From Couchioplanes azureus (GTDB taxonomy: Bacteria > Actinomycetota > Actinomycetes > Mycobacteriales > Micromonosporaceae), in the NCBI RefSeq assembly GCF_014648355.1, contig NZ_BMQY01000010.1, forward strand, positions 96,684 to 160,683: a stretch of DNA of 64,000 nucleotides. Direction: 5' to 3'. Shown here piece by piece: positions 23,147 through 29,463 of the stretch. The notes beneath the pieces are model-generated. The model worked only from the letters and a program-made list of their open reading frames with translations. It did not search any database and was not told the DNA's origin. Within the stretch, counting starts at the first letter, position 1; each line of letters begins with the position of its first letter. A program made the translations under genes and the position numbers.

Positions 23147-24048
23147 TGACCACACCACACCGATCCGCGATGGATCCCGCCAAGCCCGCGCTGACGCGCG
23201 TCGACCGTCTCCAAGACGGCATCCTGCTCGTGATCGTTCTGCTCACCGGTCTCATGGCCGGCGCTGCCTCGTTCCACCACGTCCACGAATTCACCATCAA
23301 CAACTCGCCGAAGAACACCGCGGACTGGTTCGGCTGGGCCAACGCGGTCATCTGCGAACTGATCCCGACCGCCTGCCTGATCGAGATCGGACGCCGCCGA
23401 CGTCACGACCCGCAGGCCTCCGTGCGCTACCCGATGGCGCTGCTCGTGGCCGCCGTCGCCGTCTCACTCACCGCACAGCTCGCCGTGGCCAAGCCCAGCG
23501 TGTTCGGCTGGATGGTCTCCGCCCTGCCGGCGCTGGCCTTCTTCGCCGTGTCCAAGCTCGTCTTCTCCGCCACCGCACCACCTCGGCCCACCCACCCGGT
23601 CACGGCGCTCACGCCGGCCACCTCGCCCGCCCCGTCACCCGACATCCCGCGCGCAGAGGTTCGCCCGGTCGCCGCAGCTCACGAAGACCAGGGCCACGAC
23701 CGCCGTCACGACAGCGATACCGGCGACGAAGACCGCACCACGGATACCGGCCTCGAAGACCACCCACCGGTCACCACGGAAGCCGTCCCTGCCGTAACCG
23801 CGGCGGCTTCCGCCCTGGCACCGGCTGCTCCGGTCGAGCGTTTCCCGGCGCCGCTGCTGGCTAACGCCCGCACCATCGCCGTCTCGCACCGCGACAGCCA
23901 CGGCGAAGACATCAAGGCGAACCAACTCGCCGTCAGGCTGCGCGTCCCGACCCCGATCGCGGCCGACATCCTGACCCACCTCACTAGCCCGCCCGCGGCG
24001 GCGAACACCACGCCGCACAACGGCAGCACCGTCGCAGCCCACTCGTGA
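23146..24048 (+). CDS. DUF2637-like membrane protein (SpdB-like)
   Basis: A 300-aa protein with about four membrane helices: ILLVIVLLTGLMAGAASFHHV, WFGWANAVICELIPTACLIE, PMALLVAAVAVSLTAQLAVA, VSALPALAFFAVSKLVF. This resembles DUF2637/SpdB-type proteins of actinomycete plasmids, implicated in intramycelial spread. A long Pro/Asp-rich linker follows, ending in a helix-turn-helix-like tail (DIKANQLAVRLRVPTPIAADIL). It overlaps the previous stop (TGATG) and sits upstream of the replication initiator, as in pSAM2-type elements. Confidence 0.75.
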   Translation: MTTPHRSAMDPAKPALTRVDRLQDGILLVIVLLTGLMAGAASFHHVHEFTINNSPKNTADWFGWANAVICELIPTACLIEIGRRRRHDPQASVRYPMALLVAAVAVSLTAQLAVAKPSVFGWMVSALPALAFFAVSKLVFSATAPPRPTHPVTALTPATSPAPSPDIPRAEVRPVAAAHEDQGHDRRHDSDTGDEDRTTDTGLEDHPPVTTEAVPAVTAAASALAPAAPVERFPAPLLANARTIAVSHRDSHGEDIKANQLAVRLRVPTPIAADILTHLTSPPAAANTTPHNGSTVAAHS

Positions 24049-24070
24049 CCAGCTCGACGCTGCCTCTCAC

Positions 24071-24095
24071 ACCCACAACCAACTTGGTTGTGGGT
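24071..24095. repeat. 25-bp palindrome in the rep leader, copy A
   Basis: ACCCACAACCAA and TTGGTTGTGGGT flank a single C, a perfect 12+1+12 palindrome. A shorter, decayed relative (ACCCAC ... GTGGGT) lies at 24457-24475 in a duplicated segment. A replication-related site or an operator for rep is plausible. Confidence 0.75.
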
Positions 24096-24152
24096 GCGGG
24101 GGACACCGCCGAGACCCGCACACCCGGCACCACGCGAAAGGAGGACCGGCCG

Positions 24153-24434
24153 ATGACGACCTATCTGGTCGACGTCCACCACCGCACCCACATTTGCCCG
24201 GCCAACCCAAAACCCCACCCGTACGACACCCGCCGCACGATCGTCGCCGTGCTCCCCGCACAGCCGTGCCAGCGGCCGGTCACCGTGCGAAGCGGCAACC
24301 GCTCCGCCGTCATCGACTGCGGACGCCACGAGCCGGCCGAACGGCAGTGCGACGCCTGCCGCACCACCATCGTCAAACGCCGCACCACCGCCACCTTCAC
24401 CGGCCCCGTCGGCACGGCCGGAGCCGCGGCATGA
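24153..24434 (+). CDS. Small hypothetical protein upstream of rep
   Basis: A 93-aa protein: TTYLVDVHHRTHICPANPKPH, RTIVAVLPAQPCQRP, VRSGNRSAVIDCGRHEPA and CDACRTTIVKRR suggest a Cys/His zinc-binding protein. ATG 24153 is chosen because AAAGGAGGA lies just upstream. An upstream GTG (24045) would add 36 residues that copy the Rep N-terminus, so that leader is probably not translated as part of this gene. Its stop overlaps the rep ATG (ATGA). Confidence 0.5.
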   Translation: MTTYLVDVHHRTHICPANPKPHPYDTRRTIVAVLPAQPCQRPVTVRSGNRSAVIDCGRHEPAERQCDACRTTIVKRRTTATFTGPVGTAGAAA

Positions 24435-25990
24435 CCAGCTCAACGCGACCTCTCACACCCACCCCCGCTGTGGGTGCGGGCGAGCGCGCCGAGACCTGGC
24501 CCTGGGCCACTCCAAGTCCGGTCACCGCTCACCCGGACGCGCGGCTTGGCTTCGACCCGGGCGAAGTGGCCACCGCCCGCCGGCGGGTGCGTTCCGGCGA
24601 GTTCCTTGAATGGCTCGACCACGTCAGCGCGGCCGCCGCCTGCACCCGCCCGATCCGGCTGACCGGCGCGATCGACGTGAACAACCCCGACGGCACGCTC
24701 ATGCATTCGATCGACACCGACACCATGCCCGACGGCGCCATCTACACCCCGTGCGGCAACCGCCGCGCCAGCGTGTGCCCGTCCTGCGCCGAGGTGTACC
24801 GCCGCGACACCTACCAGATCATCCGCGCCGGGCTGGAAGGCGGCCGCTACGGCCTGCCCCCACTCGGGCAGCACCTGGCCGTGTTCCTCACCGCCACCGC
24901 CCCCTCCTTCGGCCCCGTGCACCACCGCGTGGTGAAGACCCACGCGGCCGACTGCCGCAGCAAGGACCGGTGCACCTGCCGCGCCAGTCTGTGCCGGCCC
25001 TTCGGCAAGACCTGCGAGCACGGCGTCAAGATGCGCTGCACCAGCCGGCACAAGACGACCGACCCCGCGCTGGGCACGCCGCTGTGCTTGGACTGCTACG
25101 ACCACGACGCCCAGGTCGTGTGGAACCACGAAGCCCCCGAACTGTGGCGGCGCACCATCCAGGAAGCCGACCGCGAACTCCAACGCCTCGGTAAGAGCCT
25201 CGGCGTCATGCTGCGCCGGCGCTACGTCAAGGTCCACGAATTCCAGGCCCGCGGCGTGATCCACTACCACGCGATCATCCGGCTCGACGGCTACCACCCG
25301 GACTGCCCGAGCGCGATCGTGCCCGCCGACCAGGTCGTCACCCGGACGATGCTCGCCAGCGTCCTGGAGACCGCGTTCCGCAAGACGTCCTACGTCAGTG
25401 CCTCACACCCCGCCCACGGCGGCCAAGGTTGGCGGATCGGGTGGGGTGATAAGGGCCTCGACCTGAAACACATCAACGTCCCGGGCGGGGACGCGAACAT
25501 GGCGAAGCTGATCGCGTACCTGGCCAAGTACGTCACCAAGAGCACCGAAGCCACCGGGCAGATCTACCGCCGTATCGATGACCTGACCATCGAGCTGCAC
25601 GCCACCCCGGACACCCACCTGGGCCGGCTCATCCGGGCGTGCTGGGATCTCGGTACCGCCGAGGGGTGGCATCGGCTGCGCCGCTACGCCCACCAGTACG
25701 GCCACGGCGGACACGTCACGACCAAGAGTCGGGGCTTCTCGGTCACCTACGCCTTCAAGCGCCTCGAACGGACCATCTGGCGCCGCACCCAAGGCTTTCC
25801 CCACCTCTGGGACGAGCAGCAGGCCGACCTGGTCGTGTACCGCCTCGGCTACCACGCCACCGGCTGGATCACCACCGGCGACGCTCTCCTGGCCAACAGC
25901 GCCGCCGACGCCGCCCGCCGCCGCGCCGACACCGCCCGCGACTACGCCGACGACGACCACGTCCCGGCGGCCAGGCCCATCGCCGCCTGA
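24431..25990 (+). CDS. RepSA-like HUH replication initiator
   Basis: A 519-aa replication initiator of the pSAM2 RepSA type for rolling-circle replication. Several Cys/His motifs form zinc ribbons (CPSCAEVYRRDTYQI, CTCRASLCRPFGKTC, CLDCYDH). The metal-binding HUH motif lies in ARGVIHYHAIIRLDG, and a later helix, LIAYLAKYVTKSTEATGQ, holds the candidate catalytic Tyr(s) at the usual spacing. It starts by ATGA overlap with the previous gene. The N-terminal MTSSTRPLTPTPAVGAGE is a duplicated leader. The stop codon overlaps copy 3 of the 16-bp palindrome. Confidence 0.88.
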   Translation: MTSSTRPLTPTPAVGAGERAETWPWATPSPVTAHPDARLGFDPGEVATARRRVRSGEFLEWLDHVSAAAACTRPIRLTGAIDVNNPDGTLMHSIDTDTMPDGAIYTPCGNRRASVCPSCAEVYRRDTYQIIRAGLEGGRYGLPPLGQHLAVFLTATAPSFGPVHHRVVKTHAADCRSKDRCTCRASLCRPFGKTCEHGVKMRCTSRHKTTDPALGTPLCLDCYDHDAQVVWNHEAPELWRRTIQEADRELQRLGKSLGVMLRRRYVKVHEFQARGVIHYHAIIRLDGYHPDCPSAIVPADQVVTRTMLASVLETAFRKTSYVSASHPAHGGQGWRIGWGDKGLDLKHINVPGGDANMAKLIAYLAKYVTKSTEATGQIYRRIDDLTIELHATPDTHLGRLIRACWDLGTAEGWHRLRRYAHQYGHGGHVTTKSRGFSVTYAFKRLERTIWRRTQGFPHLWDEQQADLVVYRLGYHATGWITTGDALLANSAADAARRRADTARDYADDDHVPAARPIAA

Positions 25991-26003
25991 CACGTACGTG
26001 TCA
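25988..26003. repeat. 16-bp palindrome TGACACGTACGTGTCA, copy 3
   Basis: Overlaps the rep stop codon TGA (25988-25990) and starts the rep-xis gap. Together with copies 1 and 2 it brackets the whole transfer-replication block. Confidence 0.8.
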
Positions 26004-26303
26004 AGAACACCGTTCCTTGACAACTCCACAGCGACAGCGAGCGCCTACCTGTGGCCACCCCACGGACACTGCAACGCGACGTATGCGATCACCAATGCAA
26101 AAAGAAGTGCAGCAAGGCGCCGCGGTGGTAGGTCGAGCATGCGCGGCAGCCTAGATCAACACCGTCAGCAGGCGATATGCCCTGCCCACCCGCTCCAGCC
26201 TCGTGGTCATGCTCATCGGCCGGCCGGCCGGCCGGCCGGCTTGCCTGGCCGCCCGACCGGGGGCGCCGACACCTACGCAATTTCTTACTGAGGGAGGTTA
26301 TTA
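26004..26303 (+). other. rep-xis intergenic region
   Basis: A 300-bp stretch without a convincing gene. It holds a (GGCC)-type run near 26217-26241 (GGCCGGCCGGCCGGCCGG) that could fold strongly, and a more AT-rich block (26085-26110). It could carry a promoter for xis-int or the double-strand origin; neither is identifiable with confidence. AGGGAGG precedes the xis ATG. Confidence 0.4.
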
Positions 26304-26507
26304 ATGACGCTTCAACCGCTTCGACCCCGTTGGTACTCGCCCGCCGAAGTCGCGGTGCTCCTCGGCTTCGGGCTTTCCAAGGTGAAGATGAGGATCGCCA
26401 CCGGTGAGCTTCGGTCGATCAAGGACGGGAAGTACCGCCGCATTCTGCCCGAGTGGGTCGATCAATACGTTCAGGACCAGATCGACCGCCAGGACATGGT
26501 CTCCTGA
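26304..26507 (+). CDS. Excisionase-like HTH protein
   Basis: A 67-aa DNA-binding protein with the MerR/AlpA-like fold used by AICE excisionases: RWYSPAEVAVLLGFGLSKVKM and wing ELRSIKDGKYRRILPEWVDQYV. It directly precedes the integrase gene, overlapping by 1 nt (TGATG). It should bend attL/attR DNA and steer the integrase to excision. GAGGGAGG upstream of ATG. Confidence 0.85.
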   Translation: MTLQPLRPRWYSPAEVAVLLGFGLSKVKMRIATGELRSIKDGKYRRILPEWVDQYVQDQIDRQDMVS

Positions 26508-27730
26508 TGGCCGGCCGCGCCCGCGCCAACGGAGAGGGCTCGATCTACCCCTACCGCAACGGGTTCGCCGCATACGTGTGGGTCACCAAGCCCGACGGCA
26601 ACCGCACCCGCAAGTACGTCTATGGCAAGAGCCGCGAGAGCGTTCACGAGAAGTGGGTGGAACTTCAGCGCCGGGCAAAGAGCGGCCCTGTTGCCGCCAA
26701 GATGCAGACACTCGGCGGCTATGTCAGCTACTGGCTGGCAGAGGTCATCGAGCCGAATCTTTCACCGGCGACGTGGGCCACGTACGACTACGTGGCTCGC
26801 CGCTATCTCGTGCCCGGCCTCGGGAAGAAACGTCTCGATCGCCTTCTAGCCCGTGACGTTCAGATGTGGTTGAACGAGGTCGGGCGTACGTGTCAGTGCT
26901 GCGCGCAGGGCAAGGATGCACGAAGGGCGCCGACCAGGCGGAAGTGTTGTGCGGTCGGACATTGCTGCCGGGACCTTCCCTCCCCCACCACCATCGACCA
27001 TGTCCGGCGGGTGCTGCGGGCCGCATTGTCCCAAGCGGTCCTGGATGGGTACGCCTCGTCGAACGCCGCCATGTCGGTACGTCTACCGACCATCCGCACG
27101 CGCAAACGGAAGGCATGGACGAGTGAAGAGGCTCGTCGCTTCCTGGAGTCCGCGCGTGCGGACAATGACCGGCTCTATGCGGCTTACGTCCTGGTCCTGG
27201 TCCTCGGCCTGCGGAAAGGCGAAGTCCTCGGGCTGGGATGGGATGACGTCGATCTGCACGCCGGAGAAGTCACCATCGACTGGCAGATTCAGCGCGTTGG
27301 CAAGGTCCGGGGAATCGAACGGCGTCGCACCAAGACCGTCTCGTCGGACGCAACGCTGCCGTTACCGCCGATCTGCGTGGCCGCCCTGAAGGATCACCAC
27401 AAGGCGCAGGCGGCCGCCAAGGCCGAGGCGGGTCCGGCATGGCACGACAACGGATTAGTCATCACGACTCGGTTCGGCACGCCGATCGAGCCTCGGAACT
27501 TCCTCCGGTTCTGGGACCGCCGATGCGAGCAGGCGGGCGTCCGCCGCATCACGGTGCACGACGCCCGCCGTACGTGCGGGTCCCTTCTTGCCGACCTGGA
27601 CGTGCACCCACGGGTGGCCATGCAGATCCTGCGACACGCCAACTTCAAGATCACGATGGAGATCTACACCCAGGTCACGGACCAGCAGACCCGCGATGCG
27701 CTCAAGCGTCTCGGGGAAAGCCTGGGCTGA
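26507..27730 (+). CDS. Tyrosine recombinase integrase
   Basis: A 407-aa site-specific integrase. It has an N-terminal arm-binding region (EGSIYPYRNGFAAYVWV), a core-binding domain (LGGYVSYWLAEVIEPNLSPATW) and a catalytic domain. Catalytic residues are seen: Arg in LGLRKGEVLGLGWDDV, His-x-x-Arg in VHDARRTCGSLLADL, His in QILRHANFKITMEIY, and Tyr in that last motif. A Cys-rich insertion (VGRTCQCCAQGKDA, CCAVGHCCRDL) is typical of AICE integrases. It lies 85 nt from attR. Cognate site: the 3' end of the CAU tRNA. Confidence 0.93.
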   Translation: MAGRARANGEGSIYPYRNGFAAYVWVTKPDGNRTRKYVYGKSRESVHEKWVELQRRAKSGPVAAKMQTLGGYVSYWLAEVIEPNLSPATWATYDYVARRYLVPGLGKKRLDRLLARDVQMWLNEVGRTCQCCAQGKDARRAPTRRKCCAVGHCCRDLPSPTTIDHVRRVLRAALSQAVLDGYASSNAAMSVRLPTIRTRKRKAWTSEEARRFLESARADNDRLYAAYVLVLVLGLRKGEVLGLGWDDVDLHAGEVTIDWQIQRVGKVRGIERRRTKTVSSDATLPLPPICVAALKDHHKAQAAAKAEAGPAWHDNGLVITTRFGTPIEPRNFLRFWDRRCEQAGVRRITVHDARRTCGSLLADLDVHPRVAMQILRHANFKITMEIYTQVTDQQTRDALKRLGESLG

Positions 27731-27739
27731 TGACCCCCG

Positions 27740-27761
27740 CTGCTGTACTTTGCTGCTGTAC
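27740..27761 (+). repeat. Right copy of the GCTGTAC repeat
   Basis: CTGCTGTACTTTGCTGCTGTAC matches 11115-11136 near attL in sequence and orientation with few differences. Each has two GCTGTAC heptamers 14 nt apart. A possible arm-type site for the integrase. Confidence 0.5.
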
Positions 27762-27814
27762 GAGCCCCGCCGACCTCGGCCTAACCGTTCGTAGACGGCC
27801 GATTACCAGGCCGT

Positions 27815-27852
27815 TCGTGGGGCGGGCGGGACTCGAACCCGCGACCGAGGGA
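27815..27852 (+). repeat. attR: 38-bp repeat within the tRNA 3' half
   Basis: Matches attL (10993-11030) except at 27824. It covers the T-arm, variable loop and part of the anticodon stem of the tRNA on the minus strand. The element's integrase end thus supplies the tRNA 3' half. Confidence 0.88.
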
Positions 27853-27891
27853 TTATGAGTCCCCTGCTCTAACCCACTGAGCTACCGCCCC
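27818..27891 (-). tRNA. tRNA with CAU anticodon (Ile2 or Met)
   Basis: On the minus strand, 74 nt fold as a complete tRNA: acceptor GGGGCGG / CCGCCCC, D-arm GCTCAGTGGGTTAGAGC, anticodon loop CTCATAA with stem GGGGA / TCCCT, T-arm GCGGGTTCGAGTCCCGC. CCA is not encoded. The anticodon is CAU. Similarity of the anticodon and variable region to E. coli tRNA-Ile2 (TCATAATCGCTTGGTCG) favours the lysidine-modified tRNA-Ile over elongator tRNA-Met, but this is not certain. It is the AICE attachment target. Confidence 0.92.
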
Positions 27892-27978
27892 GTACCGGCG
27901 GCGATCCTATCCCGCGGCGTCCAGCGCAAGCCAGCGATCTCGCCCCAGGTCGCGCGCCGGGCGCCGGGCACGACCGGC

Positions 27979-29247
27979 TCATCGGCCGGCGCCTGCCAGC
28001 GCTCCGAGGGAGGCCAGGACCGCTCCTGCCGTACGCCACCCGCCCGCCAGCGCTCCCTGGATCGACGGGCTGTCGCGGTGGTCGCCCGCCACGAACAGGC
28101 CTTCTCCCAGCGACACCGGCTTGCGGAGCTGGGCCTGGGGCACCGGCGCCGCGGGCAGGGCGTGGCGGATCGGGATCACGCTGATCAGTTCCCAGTCGTC
28201 GGTCGGTACGCCGTACAGGCGGGCCAGTTCGACCCTGAGCACCGTCTCCGAGGCGCCGGACGGGGCCGCCACGCCTACTGTCGACGCCGCGATCAGAGAC
28301 TTGCCGGCCGGGGCGTATTCGGGGGCCGCGTTCGACATGACGACGGTGTTGGCCACGATCTCCCGGCGGTCGCCGTCGAGGAGCAGGGTGGGTTCGTCGA
28401 TCGGGGCGTGCGGGGCGCCGAAGTAGTACGTGGTGAGGCCCCGCATGTCGGGGCGGGGCAGCATGGGCAGCAGCTCCGAGGCGGTGACCGGGTCGGTGGC
28501 CACCACGACGGCCCGGCAGCGGATCTCGCCGCCCTCGGTGACGACGCGGCCCGGCTCGACGGCGAGGGTCCGGGCGTTGACCAGCAGCTGCGGGTACGGC
28601 AGCGGCCCGGCGACCGCGGCGGGCAGCATCGCCATGCCGTTGGCCGGCACGCCGATCCTGCCCCGGGTGAGCGAGCGGAGGACCATGGCGAGGACGTGGC
28701 TGGAGGTGTCGAGGCTGCGGTCGGCGAAGATGCCGGACAGGAAGGGTCGCAGCACCTCCTCGATGATGCGGTGCGACAGACCGGCCTTGCGCAACGCCTC
28801 CTGGGTGCTCATCTCCGGGGCATCGAGCAATCTCTCCGGGGTGTACGTGGCGCAGCGCGTCGCCAGCGCCGCGAACTTGAGCCGGTCGGTGAGGGAGCCG
28901 ACGCCGCTGCCGAGCGCCTGGGGCGCGGTCATCGGGTCGCGCAGCGGGTTCTCCAGGCGGTGCAGGCGGCCGCCGCGGCGCACCAGCACGCCGGACGTGA
29001 AGTAGCGCATGTCCAGGGCGTCGATGTCGACGAGCGCGGGGACCCTCGGGTACGCGGTGTTGAGCACCTGGAAGCCGCGGTCGAGCCGCCAGCCGTCGAC
29101 GACGTCCGTGGCCACCCGGCCGCCGATGCGGTCGGCGGCCTCGACGAGCAGCCATTCGACGCCGGCCCGATCCAGGCGCCGGGCAGCGGCGAGCCCGGCG
29201 AGACCGCCGCCCACGATGACGACGTCCACCTCTACCGGCTGCGACAC
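27979..29247 (-). CDS. FAD-dependent oxidoreductase (amine oxidase/desaturase type)
   Basis: A ~422-aa flavoprotein. The N-terminal dinucleotide fold reads VDVVIVGGGLAGLAAARRL, followed by VEAADRIGGRVATDVVDGW and LDRGFQVLNTAYP, as in flavin amine oxidases and carotenoid desaturase relatives. The C-terminal FAD signature LFVAGDHRDSPSIQGALAGGW is intact. Substrate unknown. Start uncertain: GTG 29247 has a TGAGGTG-like site; TTG 29268 would add seven residues. It is the first gene past the tRNA target, so it belongs to the chromosome. Confidence 0.82.
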   Translation of the reverse strand: MSQPVEVDVVIVGGGLAGLAAARRLDRAGVEWLLVEAADRIGGRVATDVVDGWRLDRGFQVLNTAYPRVPALVDIDALDMRYFTSGVLVRRGGRLHRLENPLRDPMTAPQALGSGVGSLTDRLKFAALATRCATYTPERLLDAPEMSTQEALRKAGLSHRIIEEVLRPFLSGIFADRSLDTSSHVLAMVLRSLTRGRIGVPANGMAMLPAAVAGPLPYPQLLVNARTLAVEPGRVVTEGGEIRCRAVVVATDPVTASELLPMLPRPDMRGLTTYYFGAPHAPIDEPTLLLDGDRREIVANTVVMSNAAPEYAPAGKSLIAASTVGVAAPSGASETVLRVELARLYGVPTDDWELISVIPIRHALPAAPVPQAQLRKPVSLGEGLFVAGDHRDSPSIQGALAGGWRTAGAVLASLGALAGAGR

Positions 29248-29463
29248 GGGCACCTCACAGGAGGACAAACAAGGCAGACCTCAGCCTAGCCGCGGACTCT
29301 GCGCCCGGCAGGGAAAGAGCGAGGACCGGCCGCACCGGAAAGTCCGGCACTGCCTATCACCCGGCCATCCGCTCGTCAAGATCCCAATTTCGCCATCTGC
29401 CGCGGCACCGGGCCCGGCTCGTACCGTCGACCGCAGCGCCACGGGGGATCGAGGAGGGCGGCC

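Larger units (their letters stand above)
11031..27852 (+). mobile_element. AICE (pSAM2-like integrative and conjugative element), ~16.8 kb
   Basis: Bounded by the 38-bp att repeats and carrying every hallmark of an actinomycete integrative and conjugative element: tyrosine integrase and HTH excisionase next to attR, an HUH replication initiator, an FtsK/SpoIIIE-type TraB translocase, a DUF2637 membrane protein, an SCO3933-like protein and an XRE-type regulator. The transfer-replication genes run in one direction from 17699 to 27730 with many 1-4 nt overlaps. All these core genes are intact, so the element may be functional. It sits in the 3' end of a CAU tRNA, which its attR end rebuilds. Left-hand cargo includes DUF3800, PP2C and APH-like genes. 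Confidence 0.9.

Noticed and set aside
24045..24152. N-terminal extension of the 93-aa gene from GTG 24045
   Set aside because: The 36 residues copy the Rep leader and the strong AAAGGAGGA site lies just before the ATG at 24153.
26217..26241. The GGCC run in the rep-xis gap as an origin or terminator
   Set aside because: It is a simple self-complementary run; no iterons or consensus nick site were seen next to it, so no function is assigned.
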